Assembly: GCA_964304625.1 (NCBI GenBank)
Contig: OZ199838.1
Location: 1,178,001-1,242,000, forward strand
Direction: 5' to 3'
Source of the DNA: Kudoa neothunni
Taxonomy: Eukaryota > Cnidaria
DNA length: 64,000 nt
Numbering within the stretch: the stretch's first letter is position 1; every line of letters begins with the position of its first letter. The notes under the pieces are model-generated. The model saw only the letters and a program-made list of their open reading frames with translations, did no database searches and was not told where the DNA came from. Positions 1 through 13,998 of the stretch are shown here, piece after piece. The translations under genes and the position numbers were made by a program.

Positions 1-1212
1 ACAATTTTGAGTTTTAACCATATAAAATATGAAAGGGTATTAGGAACAAATCCAGATGAAGCAAATAACAAAGAATAAATGAACTTCTAGAATATAGAAG
101 GAGAGATGCTGGATCGAATTGTGCGACCGTCATCGGAAGAGAAAATTTTATAATCTATCGAATGACAGCCAAAGAATATTTATTTATTATTTCATTATTG
201 TTGTTATGATATGCATGTTTCTTCATACACAATAATAAAAAAAATCATTTATTTAATGCGCAATAACTGATTAAACTAATTTTCATTATTTTGCAGGGTA
301 AAAAATTATTCGGAGTTCAAACACACTTCTATAACGAATTAGAGTTGGAGTCCGAAGTTGCACTGTATATCATATTGAGTAATTATTTCATTCTAATCTA
401 TAACACCTTTGGTACTTTATAACAAAAAAAGCATTAACTTGGTGAATCATTTTATTTGAATTAAATCGATTCGTTTTATAAAAAATCTGCTTAATTCATT
501 TTACCCTGTCTCTTTTAAAAATTCGTGGTTCCGAAGAAATGGAGGTCGGAAGCTTTTAAAACAAATTCGGATTAAAATGAAAAAAAACTGATTAAACTAC
601 ATCAACTTGTAACGCTTGAATATATATATATATATATATATATTATAGTTACAATTAACTTTTTACATCAAAATGATTCCCAGATAAATTGATTTCGGAT
701 AATAGCACAATAACTAAACAGATGGGATTCCGCCCCTCTTAACTTTGGTTGTTGGATGGGGGGTTTACCTTTGATATTTACCGAACAACAATTTATGCGA
801 TGATTTTAATTCTATTTCGCTTATTCATTTTATTTACACTGTTACGAATAATTTATAGAATGCATATTGTCCAGATATAAGATGTTGTTGTTATGTTGGA
901 ATATTCCAAGAGTAATTACATTAATATTGGCGAGATTGTAAGAATAATAATTTCGGTCATTTCACACGTAAAGAATCGTCACAATATTGGTTCTGCAACA
1001 TTGATTCATATGAAACATAAGTTGCCACGGAAATAGCGAAAGAAACACAAATTAATCTCTTGTGAGCGGTAGGACAATGGGGGAAAATTGGCCGAAACTA
1101 TTAAATATTAAGCAGCACAATGAATTTTATTAGTGATTAGGTGCAGGTCACCAATAACAACCTCAACAGACCTTCACCAGATCACATCCAATAACACGGG
1201 ATTAACAAGTTT
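1..1212. other. Upstream flank of actin, no gene seen
   Basis: AT-rich non-coding DNA. It holds a pure TA dinucleotide run at about 619-644 and no open frame that looks coding. The last few hundred bases are presumably the promoter and 5' leader of the actin gene. I see no transposon ends here. Confidence 0.5.
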
Positions 1213-2420
<1,208 letters not shown>

Positions 2421-2847
2421 TATTCTGTCTAAAATGCTGCCATATTCACATGACGTGGATTATTGTTTTTGAAAAAATCGAATGGATATTGTTGTTTTGT
2501 GGCTAATATTTTCATGCATCTTTTTTCATGGTTACGTTTGATGTGATTTTTCGTTGTGTCACAAAATTAGTTAAAATTAGATGACAATGCAGTCAAACTA
2601 TTTCCATCTCTCATTTAAGTTTTTAGTAGTGTTTTTTTTAATGAGGATTAAATTTCATTTTTATCCATAAATTATTTGGATCAATGTTTACCTGGCATTT
2701 TTCGTCTGAGTTATGAATTTGGGTTTGGTTCACATAGTTCGATTAGGTTTAGAGAAGATTCTTAGACTTTCTATATTAGACAAAGTTTGAAATGTAGTTT
2801 ACCCGATACTTTAATATTGTAAGGTTTAGGAAGTTTGACCCGGTAAC

Positions 2848-3044
2848 CCACTTAGGGTGTATTACACCCCAAAGCACTTTTATCCTGACCATAAAATTTC
2901 GCGAGTTATTTCAATCTTTCAAAATTTAGACTATTCTCATAGGTTTATGAATTCCAGCAGTTATTAAAATTTAACGAAAAAAACCAATTGGACCACCCTC
3001 TAAAAAATCCATATTTACAACCAACTTGGGGTAAATATCACCCC
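2848..3044. repeat. piggyBac-like subterminal repeats
   Basis: Two related motifs in direct orientation lie at 2848-2870 (CCACTTAGGGTGTATTACACCCC) and 3021-3044. Each carries an internal palindrome of the GGGTG..CACCC kind. Such paired GGGT/ACCC motifs are, from memory, typical of piggyBac subterminal regions. The location, just before a piggyBac-like coding fragment at about 3413, supports this reading. No clear TTAA-flanked terminus was found. Confidence 0.45.
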
Positions 3045-3412
3045 GGACTTTTTTTACTTCAATTTAATTTAAAAATTATTTAAATTTACTTTTGTAAATT
3101 ATTGATAAATTCTATCGCTAGAATTTTGTGAAAAATCGAAATTACTACACCAAGTAATCCAAAACGGCTAAGGCTTTTTTCGTTGACAATGTGCATTCCC
3201 TGCGAAAACAATAATGGATATAACTAACTTGTCTTTCGCAATACCATTGTTTTCTTAATTAAAAAAATCATAGGTCAGTAATATTCATTTCTAGTTTTCC
3301 ATTGATTTTTAACTAAATGTTAATGGGATAATTCAGTTTTGAGTATAAATATGCCCTCGAAATAATAAAGCGGGGCTTACTCGAATAACACTTCGTACTT
3401 AAATGAGTTCCT

Positions 3413-3640
3413 GAAGATAAATTATAATCAGTTGTTTGATGAAAATCTGTCTTCTAAGAGTGAATTGGATGACTGTTTGTTAGAACCATCGGACTATTCT
3501 CACGAAATTTCAGAGAGTGAGCTTTCTTATAATGCTACAACAGACTAAAACAGAATTCTCTGGACAGTTAAGAAACCTACTTCATCGAGGACATCTATTG
3601 AGAATATTATGAACTACTATTTAAGATTCTACAGTTTAAA
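3413..3640 (+). mobile_element. piggyBac-like transposase N-terminal fragment
   Basis: A plus-strand reading gives an acidic stretch (LFDENLSSKSELDDCLLEPS, then HEISESELSYNATTD) followed, past an in-frame stop, by NRILWTVKKPTSSRTSIENIM. The acidic N-terminus leading into a tryptophan-containing segment is the layout of piggyBac transposases. A TATA-like TATAAATA lies about 70 bases upstream, at about 3344. The fragment stops soon after and is non-functional. It has the opposite orientation to the relic at 4325-5336, so these are probably two insertions. Identification rests on layout and is moderate. Confidence 0.45.
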
Positions 3641-4324
3641 AATTTTTTAAAAAAAATAATATGTGTTAAGTATTTTTCAAAAATGTCTATAAAGCTTAAA
3701 TTTTTAAAATTATGACAAAGCTGAGAGATATACAACAATTTCTCAAAAAGGACCCAATAAACTCCCGAGAAAGTACTTGTGTGAAATAAAACACAAATAT
3801 ATAATTTATTAATCAACTTTTTTTAAATATATTTATCCGAATGAAATGTATTCGAACATTTCAGATGAAGTATCGAACGAACACCCCACACAATAAAAAT
3901 ATGTTCTCCTGTGGCACACAACACATCCGAGTCATCTTTTGTTGTCATCACTCACAAGTACGACTCCAGAATACATATCATTGAAATATTCAACTGCAAT
4001 CGAGAACTCTTCCTCATAATTAAATCTCTTTGTGGAGTTGTGGAGTTATGGAGTTATTAGACTGGCAACAATTTCGCGTGCATGTTAAATCAATGTTTAT
4101 TGTAGGGTCATTAAAATGGCGTATTATTTTCTATGAATTGGTGACACACTTGGAAATAAGATTAGTGAATAATGGCCAGTACCATCGTTTACCCTTTATT
4201 TTAATTCTGTAGTTTGCAATCGCGTTATCAGCTAGATCGACACCTCCCATATTAGTTAGCATTGTAATCACTAACAATCTTTGGCTGTGTTATGTTAATG
4301 TATTTTTTTTCTTTTTTTGAGAAT

Positions 4325-5336
4325 CTTTTAGCTGATCCAATAGGAAAACTTCAATCTCAGAAGTATCACCAATTTCCTCGACAAAATTCATGGCCGCACT
4401 TTCACCTAAGCCATCATAAGTTTTATCTGTTGCTTGTTTTCCGCAGTAGATTTTAAAACCGTAAATGTAACCATCCTTACTGTGGCCATTATCTAAAATT
4501 TAAAACCAAATCGAAAAGGCTTGTCCTTTAGAAACATCTTGGCCTAATGCATTCCATAATAAGGTACCATTTGTTCGTTTACAGATTAAATTTTTTCAAA
4601 GAAACCGAATGATTTGAAGTTTTGGTTTTAGTTTTTCCTACTAAGGGACTAATCTTAAATAACTTCTCGAATTTATCCATATAATCATTATTGTTGAAAT
4701 GGATATATCTTTTTATTTCTTTAAATCTTTTAAGTCAATTTTTTACAATGGTAACTCCGGAATCTTCATTCGCCCCCAATACATTTTTTGGCTTGGTAGA
4801 ATATGATAACCTGAGAGAATTAAAATCCCAATGAGGTTTTTAATTCGGACACGGTTAGATTGAAAAAGCGGTTATCCTTCTGTCGAGCATATAAATTCGA
4901 CTGTTTTACAATATGCAATAGAACGCTGTCACCCAAAAATCATAAAAATTAATTTTGAAAGATATCTACCTTTATATGATGCACCATCTACCGAGGGTTT
5001 CGAGATAGGTTTATTAACTGTTTCGGAGGAATTGGTTGGTAAAACTTTTTCCCATCTAACATTGCTGTATTTAACAGCATTTTTATTTTCATGCTTTTGT
5101 AATTTAAACAATTGGACACGCCCAGAAACATCAGGGATGTCATCATTTTTTAATATATTGTCCCGTATGGGAAATAAGTTTTCTTCCAAGTCAGTAAAGG
5201 CGTCAACATTATCAGGAGGAAGCACTACTGTATCTGGAACTTCTTCAAAAGTATCTTTGCTAAGTTCACAGATTGCTTCACTCAGTTTAATGTACTCAAT
5301 AACGTCAGCCATGTTAATCCTACTTAGCATCTGCAT
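4325..5336 (-). mobile_element. Degenerate piggyBac-family transposase
   Basis: On the minus strand, starting at 5336, comes an acidic N-terminus with DNVDAFTDLEENLFPIRDN and IPDVSGRVQLF. Further segments in several frames follow: a YARQK..TVSELKTSLGF piece near 4850-4900, SGVTIVKN..KRFKEIKRYIHFNNND near 4690-4760, a DKFEKLFKISPLV piece, and DGYIYGFKIYCGKQ near 4420-4470. Their order and content match the piggyBac DDE transposase (EIK..LG, RFEEIKRYLHFNDN, GY.Y.F..Y.GK). Frames change several times and the C-terminal part is missing, so the element is an inactive relic. Terminal repeats were not delimited. Confidence 0.65.
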
Positions 5337-5344
5337 GTCTCAAG

Positions 5345-7170
5345 GGTTTATCATTCCCATCTCAGTCCACTATTGCAACCTGAATATTAACTGATATTTA
5401 TGTATTATTTTTCTATTACATGCAGTTCGACGGTTAAATGACAATATTTTTTAAGAGAACAAATAAAAATTAAAAAATTACATTGCAGAAATAATGAAAA
5501 GCTTAAAATGCAACAATTAAAATAAAAAATTAAATTTACAGAGTGTTGGGACTGAAAGATTGTGTGTGGGTTTCTAAAGTAATCCATTACGTACCGATGA
5601 GATAATTACCATCATTCTGATATGCCGCTATCTGTGAAACCCCCTCTTTATTCTATTAGCGGCTACATAAGAACCCATTAGCTTACCTTATTATTATTAT
5701 TATCAACATCAACATCATCATCATATTTGAACGACGGTTTCTTGCCTTAACACAGGATTTAACGTTCGAATTAGACTAAATCTTCCATTGAATTTCTCCA
5801 GTCAAAAATAAAACTAATAGTTAAAATTTTCCATCACATAATACAAAAAAAAGTAAAGCGTTAACCGCTAATATTAAATACTATGAATGATAATGCATTT
5901 ATATCGATATCTATAGGTGTCTTTTTATTCATCAAATTTAAAAAATTTTATTATTAGATATTTATAATTCAGAAAAATAATTTTTAACATAAAATTCATA
6001 CGGAAATAACAATAAAAGAAGTATATAATCACTGGCTATTGTATTATTGTGATCATTTCGTCAAAAACCATTATCAAGATTTAAAAAAAATATATAAACT
6101 AAAACTAATACTGCGTAATATCTGATTAAATTTTTTATTTTAGGAATTGAAATCTAACATATACAAATTGCATTTGCTTCCTATAACCTCTTAAGTATAA
6201 AATTCATAACACTAATAGGCCATTTAACATTTTTATTTAATTTTAATAAAAAGAAACCAGCTGTATAAAAGTTGATCTAATGATTAAATAGCGTTAAAAA
6301 CAACAGAAAACTAAAATGCGCATATGAGTGCGTGCGTACCGATTAGTCCGAGGGTAGATGTCATATTTTTTAAGGTAATTATTTTTGAGTTTTTTTTCTA
6401 CTCAGTCTTTTTTTAAAAATCGTGTACCATAAGTTTTGTATAAAATCGGAAATGTGAGATATGTGGAAAAGGCCGAATTTGGTGAGGTGTATAATCCTCC
6501 ATTACCAAAATTCCTTGTTTCAACGTACATTTATAATTTAGATCTTACTGCAGAAAAGCTTTTTTGTATATTTTGACTACCTAAACTTTATTATTTATAT
6601 GATGGCCATCTCCAGGTATTCGAGGGTTAAGTACGTTTGTGACTTACTTAAGGATTTCTAAAGAATTATATTATTCAGGACTATTAAACTCAATAAGAAG
6701 TTGATGAAATGCTTAAAATTTTTTTAGGTACAAATATTTAACAACTATATATAAAATTATAATCGGTCCCTCTCTTATATGGTCCATTTATTTTTTAGGA
6801 TTGCACCGATACCACATTTTTAAACAAGTACTCATTCCGATACCTTGTACTACACATGCCCACATTTTTAAGTTTCAACTGTTTTAGACGTTTGTTGTAT
6901 TCTAATGAGAGTACGCAAAAATTTTAAGTCATTCAAAAAAAAGTTTTATTTCTCTAAAATTTACTTATTTCACTTAATAAGGGAACTTAACTGATCGTAT
7001 TATCGGACAGTAAAATATTAATTTTCTCAAATGTTTTGATATCCATTACATGGATTACTAGGTAAAACAAATATTTAGCGCGAGATTGGTATTTTTATTC
7101 ATGAACACATTAAACCTTGAGTAATATATTTTATCAGATAATCAAATTGTGCGCTCGCCATATTTTTAAA
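5345..7170. other. Gene-free AT-rich stretch
   Basis: No convincing coding frame, RNA gene or transposon end was seen. Open frames here are short and have the composition of random AT-rich sequence. Confidence 0.4.
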
Positions 7171-7174
7171 GATA

Positions 7175-7425
7175 CTAGCGCAAACAGCTCAGAGTTGCTT
7201 GGGGAAGATTTCGCATAGAGACGTTCCTTTATAACATTCAAAAAAAAATATTATGTTTCAAATTTATGTATAGAAGCAGTCAAAATAATTTTTTTAAGCA
7301 TTCTTTGTTGATTTTGATTTCGAAATTTAAATCATGATCATTTCAGTTCAGGGGTGTATCAATCCTGGTTTTTAATTAATAATTTCTTGTCCTGGCACCA
7401 ACGCTAAATAATTCAAGGTCACTGT
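7175..7425 (-). mobile_element. Helitron-like 3' end, family 2
   Basis: Read on the minus strand, the sequence ends GCTGTTTGCG-CTAG followed by a host T, the CTRR-T terminus expected of Helitrons. The first roughly 245 bases match the inverted copy ending at 25443: both share a TTGCTTGGGGA..ATTTCGCATAGAGACG block and an ATGATCATTTC block, then a CACCAAC block. The 5' end was not found, so the element length is unknown. No Rep or helicase coding sequence is present. Confidence 0.5.
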
Positions 7426-7429
7426 CTTA

Positions 7430-8530
7430 TTTATTTTCTTTCCCGAATTGTTTAAACTCCCTTAAAGTGCTATCTAATACGTTATTTTTTTCCCAGGGGA
7501 TTTTTAAAGTATAATTCTGGACCGGCTTGGAAAATGTGTGCACCATTAACTTTTTAAGGGATAACAAAATAGAAAAAGTAATAGAGATGAAGAAAACACA
7601 AGAAAATAAATTTTTATTTCTCAGATTAATATCCTTTGACCCCGCATAAACTTCAATGCGCTTTTTTTAAAACAAACATTGAATTATTTTGTTTCTTTCT
7701 TAGTTATTTACCTCAAAAGTCATTTATTATTACTATTAGATTTTTTACTATTGATAAATAAAATTTTATATAAACTAACTTTAAAAATAAACATTTTGCC
7801 AATTTCACAAAAACATCTCACTTTTCATTTTAATAAAAATATTTGTGAACTTTTAAATATAGATATTAATGTAGTAAGATTTGTTTTAGTTTATCATTTT
7901 TTTTAGAAATTAAAGAATTATTCAGTTTTTATTATTAAAATATAGGAACCTAATCTTCAAAAATGATCATGTTAATTTTTTTATATGCCAAAATTTCCTG
8001 ACAAAAAATTCAACAAAATGTACGAATTGAGAATATTTTAAGATGTCAACACAATATTTTAATTAAGGTTATTATTTTTATCGGTACATATATAATTCAT
8101 TAAAACTAATAATTTTATGGAAATAACAATTTTTTCAGTTTTTTATAACAAACATTTTTACGTTTATCGAATGCTATACTAAACACACATGTAAGAATTC
8201 TTGCTAAAAAGTGGTAACTTATTATAATCTATCTTAAGTTATTTCCCTATTGAAATTAAATGTTGTTCTGAAATATAATGTTGATTAATTATTAAAAAAA
8301 TTCATCAGCTCCAAGAAAATTAAGAAATATTTGGAGAGCACGAGGTTGTCTTCTCGCTTTTAAACTATTTATGCTTAAACCTATATAATTAAATTTGATA
8401 TTGTTAAATTTGTGTTTATATGGTAAATAATAATTAAGTATCATTAATTTTGACTATTTTTAATTATCTAGTCCCTGAGAGCGAAGGATTGGGATAGAAA
8501 TAATTGCACTTAGCAAAATCTAACAAATCC
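7430..8530. other. Gene-free AT-rich stretch
   Basis: Possibly the interior of the Helitron-like element ending at 7175, but I cannot find its far end. The open frame at 7679-7906 is rich in Leu, Ile, Lys, Asn and Phe, as expected of random AT-rich DNA, and is not called as a gene. Confidence 0.35.
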
Positions 8531-8534
8531 AATC

Positions 8535-8592
8535 TATAGATAGATAGATAGATAGATAGATAGATGATTGATAGATAGATAGATAGATAGAT
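8535..8592. repeat. GATA tetranucleotide microsatellite
   Basis: Two runs of TAGA/GATA units separated by a short GATTGATAG interruption. Confidence 0.9.
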
Positions 8593-8879
8593 TTTAAGGT
8601 AGAGTTGATGGGATTAGAAATTGTGGTTATGGAAGCGTACAAACCTTTTAAACACAGAATATACTACTCAAATAGCCTCTGCCATAATTAAACCGGTATA
8701 AAATCTTAAATTAAGTATGAATTTGGCATCAAAGTCAAGAGGGTCAAAACAGATTTTTCACCAAATCGAGAAGGCAAATTTAATAAAAATGAGTTAAGAA
8801 ACCTTGCTATAGAGTATCTAATTAACTTTCATTATAGTTAATACTGTTGTATCCTCGAGCGCACGCGGTAGAAAGAAAA

Positions 8880-9130
8880 AAAATTGAAAGGACTCAAAAA
8901 AAGGAATGTTAATGTAAAAATGTAACGTTATATACGGTGAGGGGCGCCAAAACCGATTCAATGCTGGCCCAAAGTAATGGATCCATGAGGCGGGTCCTAC
9001 ACCCGATTGCCGAATATGTGTATATTCACCTCTGGGTCTTTCTGAGTAACTTTTAACCAGGTTTGAGTTGTACCGTGTTATGATTAACCGCATTACTCAC
9101 TTATGGCAATCGGAGTTGGTCCGCCTGATA
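8880..9130 (-). repeat. Possible tRNA-derived SINE
   Basis: On the minus strand a box A-like segment (about 9088-9106, CCATAAGTGAGTAATGCGG) is followed, about 14 bases on, by a box B-like segment (about 9057-9074, GGTACAACTCAAACCTGG), then about 150 bases of GC-richer unique sequence. This is the layout of a tRNA-headed SINE. Neither box is perfect, no flanking duplication was found, and the tail is not clearly shared with the SINE family at 19575 and 40868. Confidence 0.35.
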
Positions 9131-9661
9131 ATTGTGGTTCCCTTGAAATTGTTTATGGTTTTTCAACGGATATCGTATAGTTGGTCACGATACCCAACAA
9201 ATATGAATATTATTACTGTTATTAATGGGTTTATCTAAGTGCCTTGTTAATGGTACTTACGAGATTCGTTACTTGAATTCTCGCCCAGATATCCTAACCA
9301 TTAACTCCAAACTATTAATTTAGGATAGCTACTAGAAATTTATATTTGAATATTAATGTGTGCATCAATTTTTGTTGGGCTATGTGACAAATTGTCGAAT
9401 TTTGAATGTTAGAATAAATTGACCTAAAATGTTGATATATCGAAATTTCCATCATTCTCATTGTATACCAATTAATTTCTAATTTATTGTTTCAAATATT
9501 ATAATCGTCGTAAGAATGAAACCGCTAAAATATTAGATATACATTAAGAAATTACTCTATTAACTATAAAAAGTATCGAAGATCATTAAATTATTAAATA
9601 ACTAATTAAACTTTATTTAAAATTAAGCACTTGCATCGTTAATTTTCCAAATGAGAAAATT

Positions 9662-9917
9662 AATGGCACGGTAACCAATATCTCCACAACTGCTTCTCAG
9701 TTTCCAACCATACTTCACATACTAATTAACTGATTTTTTTCCTACAAATATAAAACATACATTTATCGTCGTTAATACCTCATTAAACAGAATAAGAATT
9801 TTAAACTCGTAAATATTAAATTATTATCAAAGTATATGACTCCATTAAAATTAAACATAACTAATATTTCCATAATAAGCAACAAATGGTCCATTGCCAT
9901 TACTCACTTGGTTGTGC
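9662..9917 (+). repeat. Left terminal inverted repeat of MULE
   Basis: Matches the reverse complement of 13999-14269, including shared blocks CACGGTAACCAATATCTCCA, AAACAGAATAAGAATTTTA and AACAAATGGTCCA. Small gaps account for the difference in length. Confidence 0.85.
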
Positions 9918-9929
9918 AGGCAGGGCATG

Positions 9930-11850
9930 ACCTCCCTCAGCGTTGCGAACCCAAATCGGACAAAGCAGATTTTTTGTAAAAACGGAACTAATATTTAATT
10001 ATATGTATAAAAATTACGTTAATTTATAATTAATTCAGAAACTTCAAATTTATGACATCATTTTGTCAATATGTTGAAAAAATTCCTCATTAGAACAAGA
10101 CTGCCTAATGTAGAGCACAACATTCTATTTCTTTTAATTTTTTTCGATAATTCCAGGCGAGAAAATGCTATTTCTGGAGAAGCGTTAATCTGAGCTAGAG
10201 GAAGTAAAGATTTGCAGTATTTTTCGATAGAATTAAAATTTCTTTGCCGATAAACAATGTCCAAAAAGGTGATTGTTAATAATTTTGTCAAACAAAGTTT
10301 GTTTTTGAGCCTATTCAATTTCTTTAATTTCAAACGATTCTATTACAGTCTATCGTTCGATTTATGAATTTCAAGTAACAACTATACCTAAATGTGGTTT
10401 TACTTGTATGTGCGATCATTCATTCATTCATTAAAATTAAGAAACATTAGTCAAGTAGATAATATTTAGCTAACTCTTAATTTGTTTAGGTAATACCTAA
10501 AATAAGGATTTTTTGACAATTGATAACAAACACTTGTAATGATAACTTAGCATTGGATATCACTAACATCGGAGTCTTTTTTTTAATTCGAACACAAAAA
10601 TCTCTTCGTAATAATTCCAAAATGGTTCATGGTCACGATAAAACTGTGTATTGCCGCTAATAATGGTGAAAAATCCAAAATGTTGGTTTTAACAGGAGCA
10701 TAAAATTAAAAATGTGTTCATTTTGAAGAAATTTGAGCATGTTTTTCTAAGCTCAATTTTTGTATTACGTGGGCTTTAAGAATTATTAAAATTCCTAATT
10801 ATATCTTGTGTTTGGTGAAATTCTATTGCAGATATTTTAATTTTATATAAATCATTGTTCCAAGTATAAAATTTTCTACTCGAAGAATTCTCGTAATGAA
10901 GTCAGCAACGATTAAATTCCATTTTGTGTGAATTTGCAAAAACTCCGTATCTTTGAAACTTTGTTTCGCGATTATTCAGTCTTTCGAAGAACACGAGTAA
11001 AAATCGGACAAGTTTGAAAACACTGACCTCCTTATTTCATACATTTGTTCGCGCCGTTTCTTACATTGGAATTTTTATCACAATGAGAAAAATAAAAATA
11101 TGTAACTGCCACAAAAATATATTTAATGGAATAAAATGTTAAATTTTCATTATATTTTACTTAGAAGCATTCGATTGTTGTTTTCCTTTTTTGGCAAGCT
11201 TGTCGCTGTTAATCCTTGACCCCAAGGTCTTCCTACAGATTCTACCTTATTAGGAAGAATAAGACGTATTATATATTATTTTAATTTAAACATGTAATAA
11301 GATGCGATTAAAATTGTTGTATGTCGATACGTGCGTTAGATTGGAAATATTATGTGGATTGGAATTACAGTCATCTTCCGATATTCCATTTATTGTTTCT
11401 TCATCGACTGACTGCTCAATTATTATTGCGTGGATCGTAATTTCTAATAATAATAAGCAGCGATAATCTGAACGATAATGCTACAACAAGAAGATTCTTA
11501 AACAATTATTACCTGCAGAATTTTCGCTTTTTTTGTTGCAGGAGTCTTCAACTTTACTAACTTCTATGATAGAAACTTCTTTGTAGGAGTTTTAGATTAT
11601 ATTAACTTTATGATAAATAAAAATAATAATTATCAGCATAAGTACTTTTTCCAATTATGTCGTCCAACTTACTTGAATCGTGTTCTCTCCTGACATTTTC
11701 ATGGGATTTAAGAGCCTGAATGCATTTCTGATAATTTCTCCATAAAATTCAGATGATGTTGATTGTTGATGCCAATTTAGTTGTTAAAATTACTTCATGT
11801 GTTTAATCTTTGCGAATAAAAATTGAGATTTAGATTTTTTAACATTTGAA
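9930..11850. other. MULE interior, non-coding
   Basis: No gene seen. A 91-codon frame at 10058-10333 (minus) is unlike any family I know and may be chance or a decayed second element gene. An 80-base block at 10933-11012 recurs inverted at 29985-30064. Confidence 0.4.
10933..11012 (+). repeat. Dispersed 80-base repeat, copy 1
   Basis: Includes GCAAAAACTCCGTATCTTTG and AGTAAAAATCGGACAAG. It closely matches the reverse complement of 29985-30064. Confidence 0.7.
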
Positions 11851-11858
11851 TGAAATAT

Positions 11859-13660
11859 TTAGTGAACTCTGATTAGGAATATTCGGAGAAGGGATATAAG
11901 ATAAGATAAGAAATTATTGATATGTTCCCTTGTCCACCGAAAATGGCAGAACGAAGGTTCAAACAGCTCTAAAGATAAGTCATTCCTTATTTTTAGTACA
12001 TGTCGACATGAAAGATGATAATTTCGGTAAAACCTGCATGAACAGTAGTTTATGGGCGTATCTCGTAATTTGTTTAAGTTTTCCGTGGTCTTTGCAGATA
12101 ATAATTCTTCATCGACTATTTTAGCCGCAAACGATGTTAGGAAGTTTCGAGTATCTATTTCCCGTCTCACATTTTGCAGACAGTTAGAGAATTATTAAGA
12201 AATTATCGAGTTGTGTTGCAACTTCATTCTATCCTCATTGAATGATGATCAAAAAAGCGTTTTATAAATTCGGGTAACTTGGAAAACTTTCCAATAACGG
12301 GGTTTAAGTTTCCCATTTATAGCCTCGAGGCGGTTATTCGTAGTATTAACATAGTAATGTCTAGCTTTGTTTACTCCAATGACCCACTCATCCGATATTG
12401 TCTCCCAGTTTTTTTTTAAATAGTTTGTGGCTTCAGGAATTCCAAAACTACAAAGCTCATTGCATGGAGTATCGAAAACCATTCTATCATCTACGTAAAA
12501 CATTTTTTCTATTAAATCTAAAATTTTCTCTGTTTCATCCTTACTAATGTTGCATTTGGATAATAATATCTCTCTTTGAAATATTTGCAAGACGTGAAAT
12601 TTTCCCAACGATAAATTAACATTAATACAACATTTCTTCAGGCATTTGCGTAATTTTAGGTCCTCGTCTGTGATGGCCGTCGTAACATTGGATTTATTCC
12701 AAGGAGTGATTTGAGTTAATTCGTTCAAATACCATAGAATGGTTTCTTTGGTCTCATCAAACAGAATTCCAACATTTGTTATGTGCGTAAAATCCAATGG
12801 GTCTTCCGCTGCCATCAAATACAAAGGAGCTCTGAAAGATTTTATGAAATTAACCACAATGTTATGCTATATTGATTGCATTATAGTAATTCTACGTTGA
12901 GTCCAAAAGCTTATATGTCGCATCAATCATTAAAAGTTCTGAGAAGAATATTAGCACTCTTTTCATTGCTTCGTCAACAAATAACACGCCGCAAATTTCA
13001 GTTTCTTTATTGGAAAGAACCCTTACATGACATTTGCGATCTATTGTAAGCATGTTATAAACCAACAAAAAACAATCATCTTTTGTGGAAATTTTCGTGT
13101 TTAAATTATGCAATGCTTTCAAAGTAACAACCCCCACAGTTCCCTTGTTAAAGTGTGACAGACTCAACTTCTTGTTGGCGCCAACAACAATTAAATTGGC
13201 TAAGATTGGGTCCGACCAATCAATTTTCCTATGAGGTGGTAAGTATTAAATGACAATAGGATCACAGTTGTGGTTATGATTTTTTTTGATTGATTTTCTC
13301 TCAAGGAATTGACCAGTATCTCTCACTCTTAGAGATATATAGAAAGGACATCCAACTTTAAATGATGGTTTATTCCTTTTTTCCAGTTCCACGATTTTCA
13401 TGTTATATCGCAAAAAATCAGACGTATTTTATTTCATAATAAACAATTAAAGGGGTACGGTATCTATTAATTCGCTTTTGTGCATTTTCCAAAGATCTCG
13501 GATTGTATATTTTAGGATTACAACATTTATTCTGTTTATGCGCATAAATTGTTTCACGTAGTGAATCAAATGTGGTGAACTTCTTACTTAACCCAAAGTA
13601 AATTTTTTCGTCATTGCATTGACTTGTCAGCTCCATAACTATGATTTTAAAATTTCGCAA
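11859..13660 (-). pseudogene. MULE transposase (DDE, SWIM zinc finger), interrupted
   Basis: Pieces in order on the minus strand: an N-terminal part (13660-13418); a zinc-binding segment with VGCPFYISLRV and KKNHNHNCDP resembling FLYWCH/FAR1-type DNA-binding fingers; the first catalytic Asp in LMIDATYKLLDST (near 12900); a middle part with TAITDEDLKLRKCLKKC near 12650, where the second Asp would lie; the Glu in TTNNRLEAINGKLK (near 12310); and a C-terminal SWIM finger, CSCRFYRNYHLSCRH (near 12020). This order is that of Mutator-like transposases. The frame is broken in about four places. The break near 12870-12900 could be a 29-base GT..AG intron, but an in-frame stop near 13240 and changes near 13430 and 12200 look like damage. 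Catalytic residues are still readable. Confidence 0.75.
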
Positions 13661-13998
13661 CTATGCATATTCATACGTCGTATAATTATCACTGTCTTAA
13701 AATAAAACTGAAAGCATTAAAATTACAACTAATATAGAAAGAATCCAAATATCTTAGTTCTAGGATCTTTATTCCAAGTAAATTCCTAAATTTTGTTTAC
13801 TACATTCTTGTTGGCAGTTGATTATCAATGAATAATCATAAAATATCTGTAACATCATATGTTACAAATATACAAAATTGAGGTTAAATATTCAAAATTC
13901 ATATTTAACATAAAATTAAAAATAGGTTTGTATATTTTTGACGTAACCTCGTAAAATTAATTAGTTGCGAGCCTTGGCGCGTAGCGTAGTTTTTGGGA

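Noticed and set aside
7679-7906. 75-codon open frame as a gene
   Set aside because: Composition is Leu/Ile/Phe/Asn/Lys-dominated as in random AT-rich DNA, with no motif, splice partner or start context.
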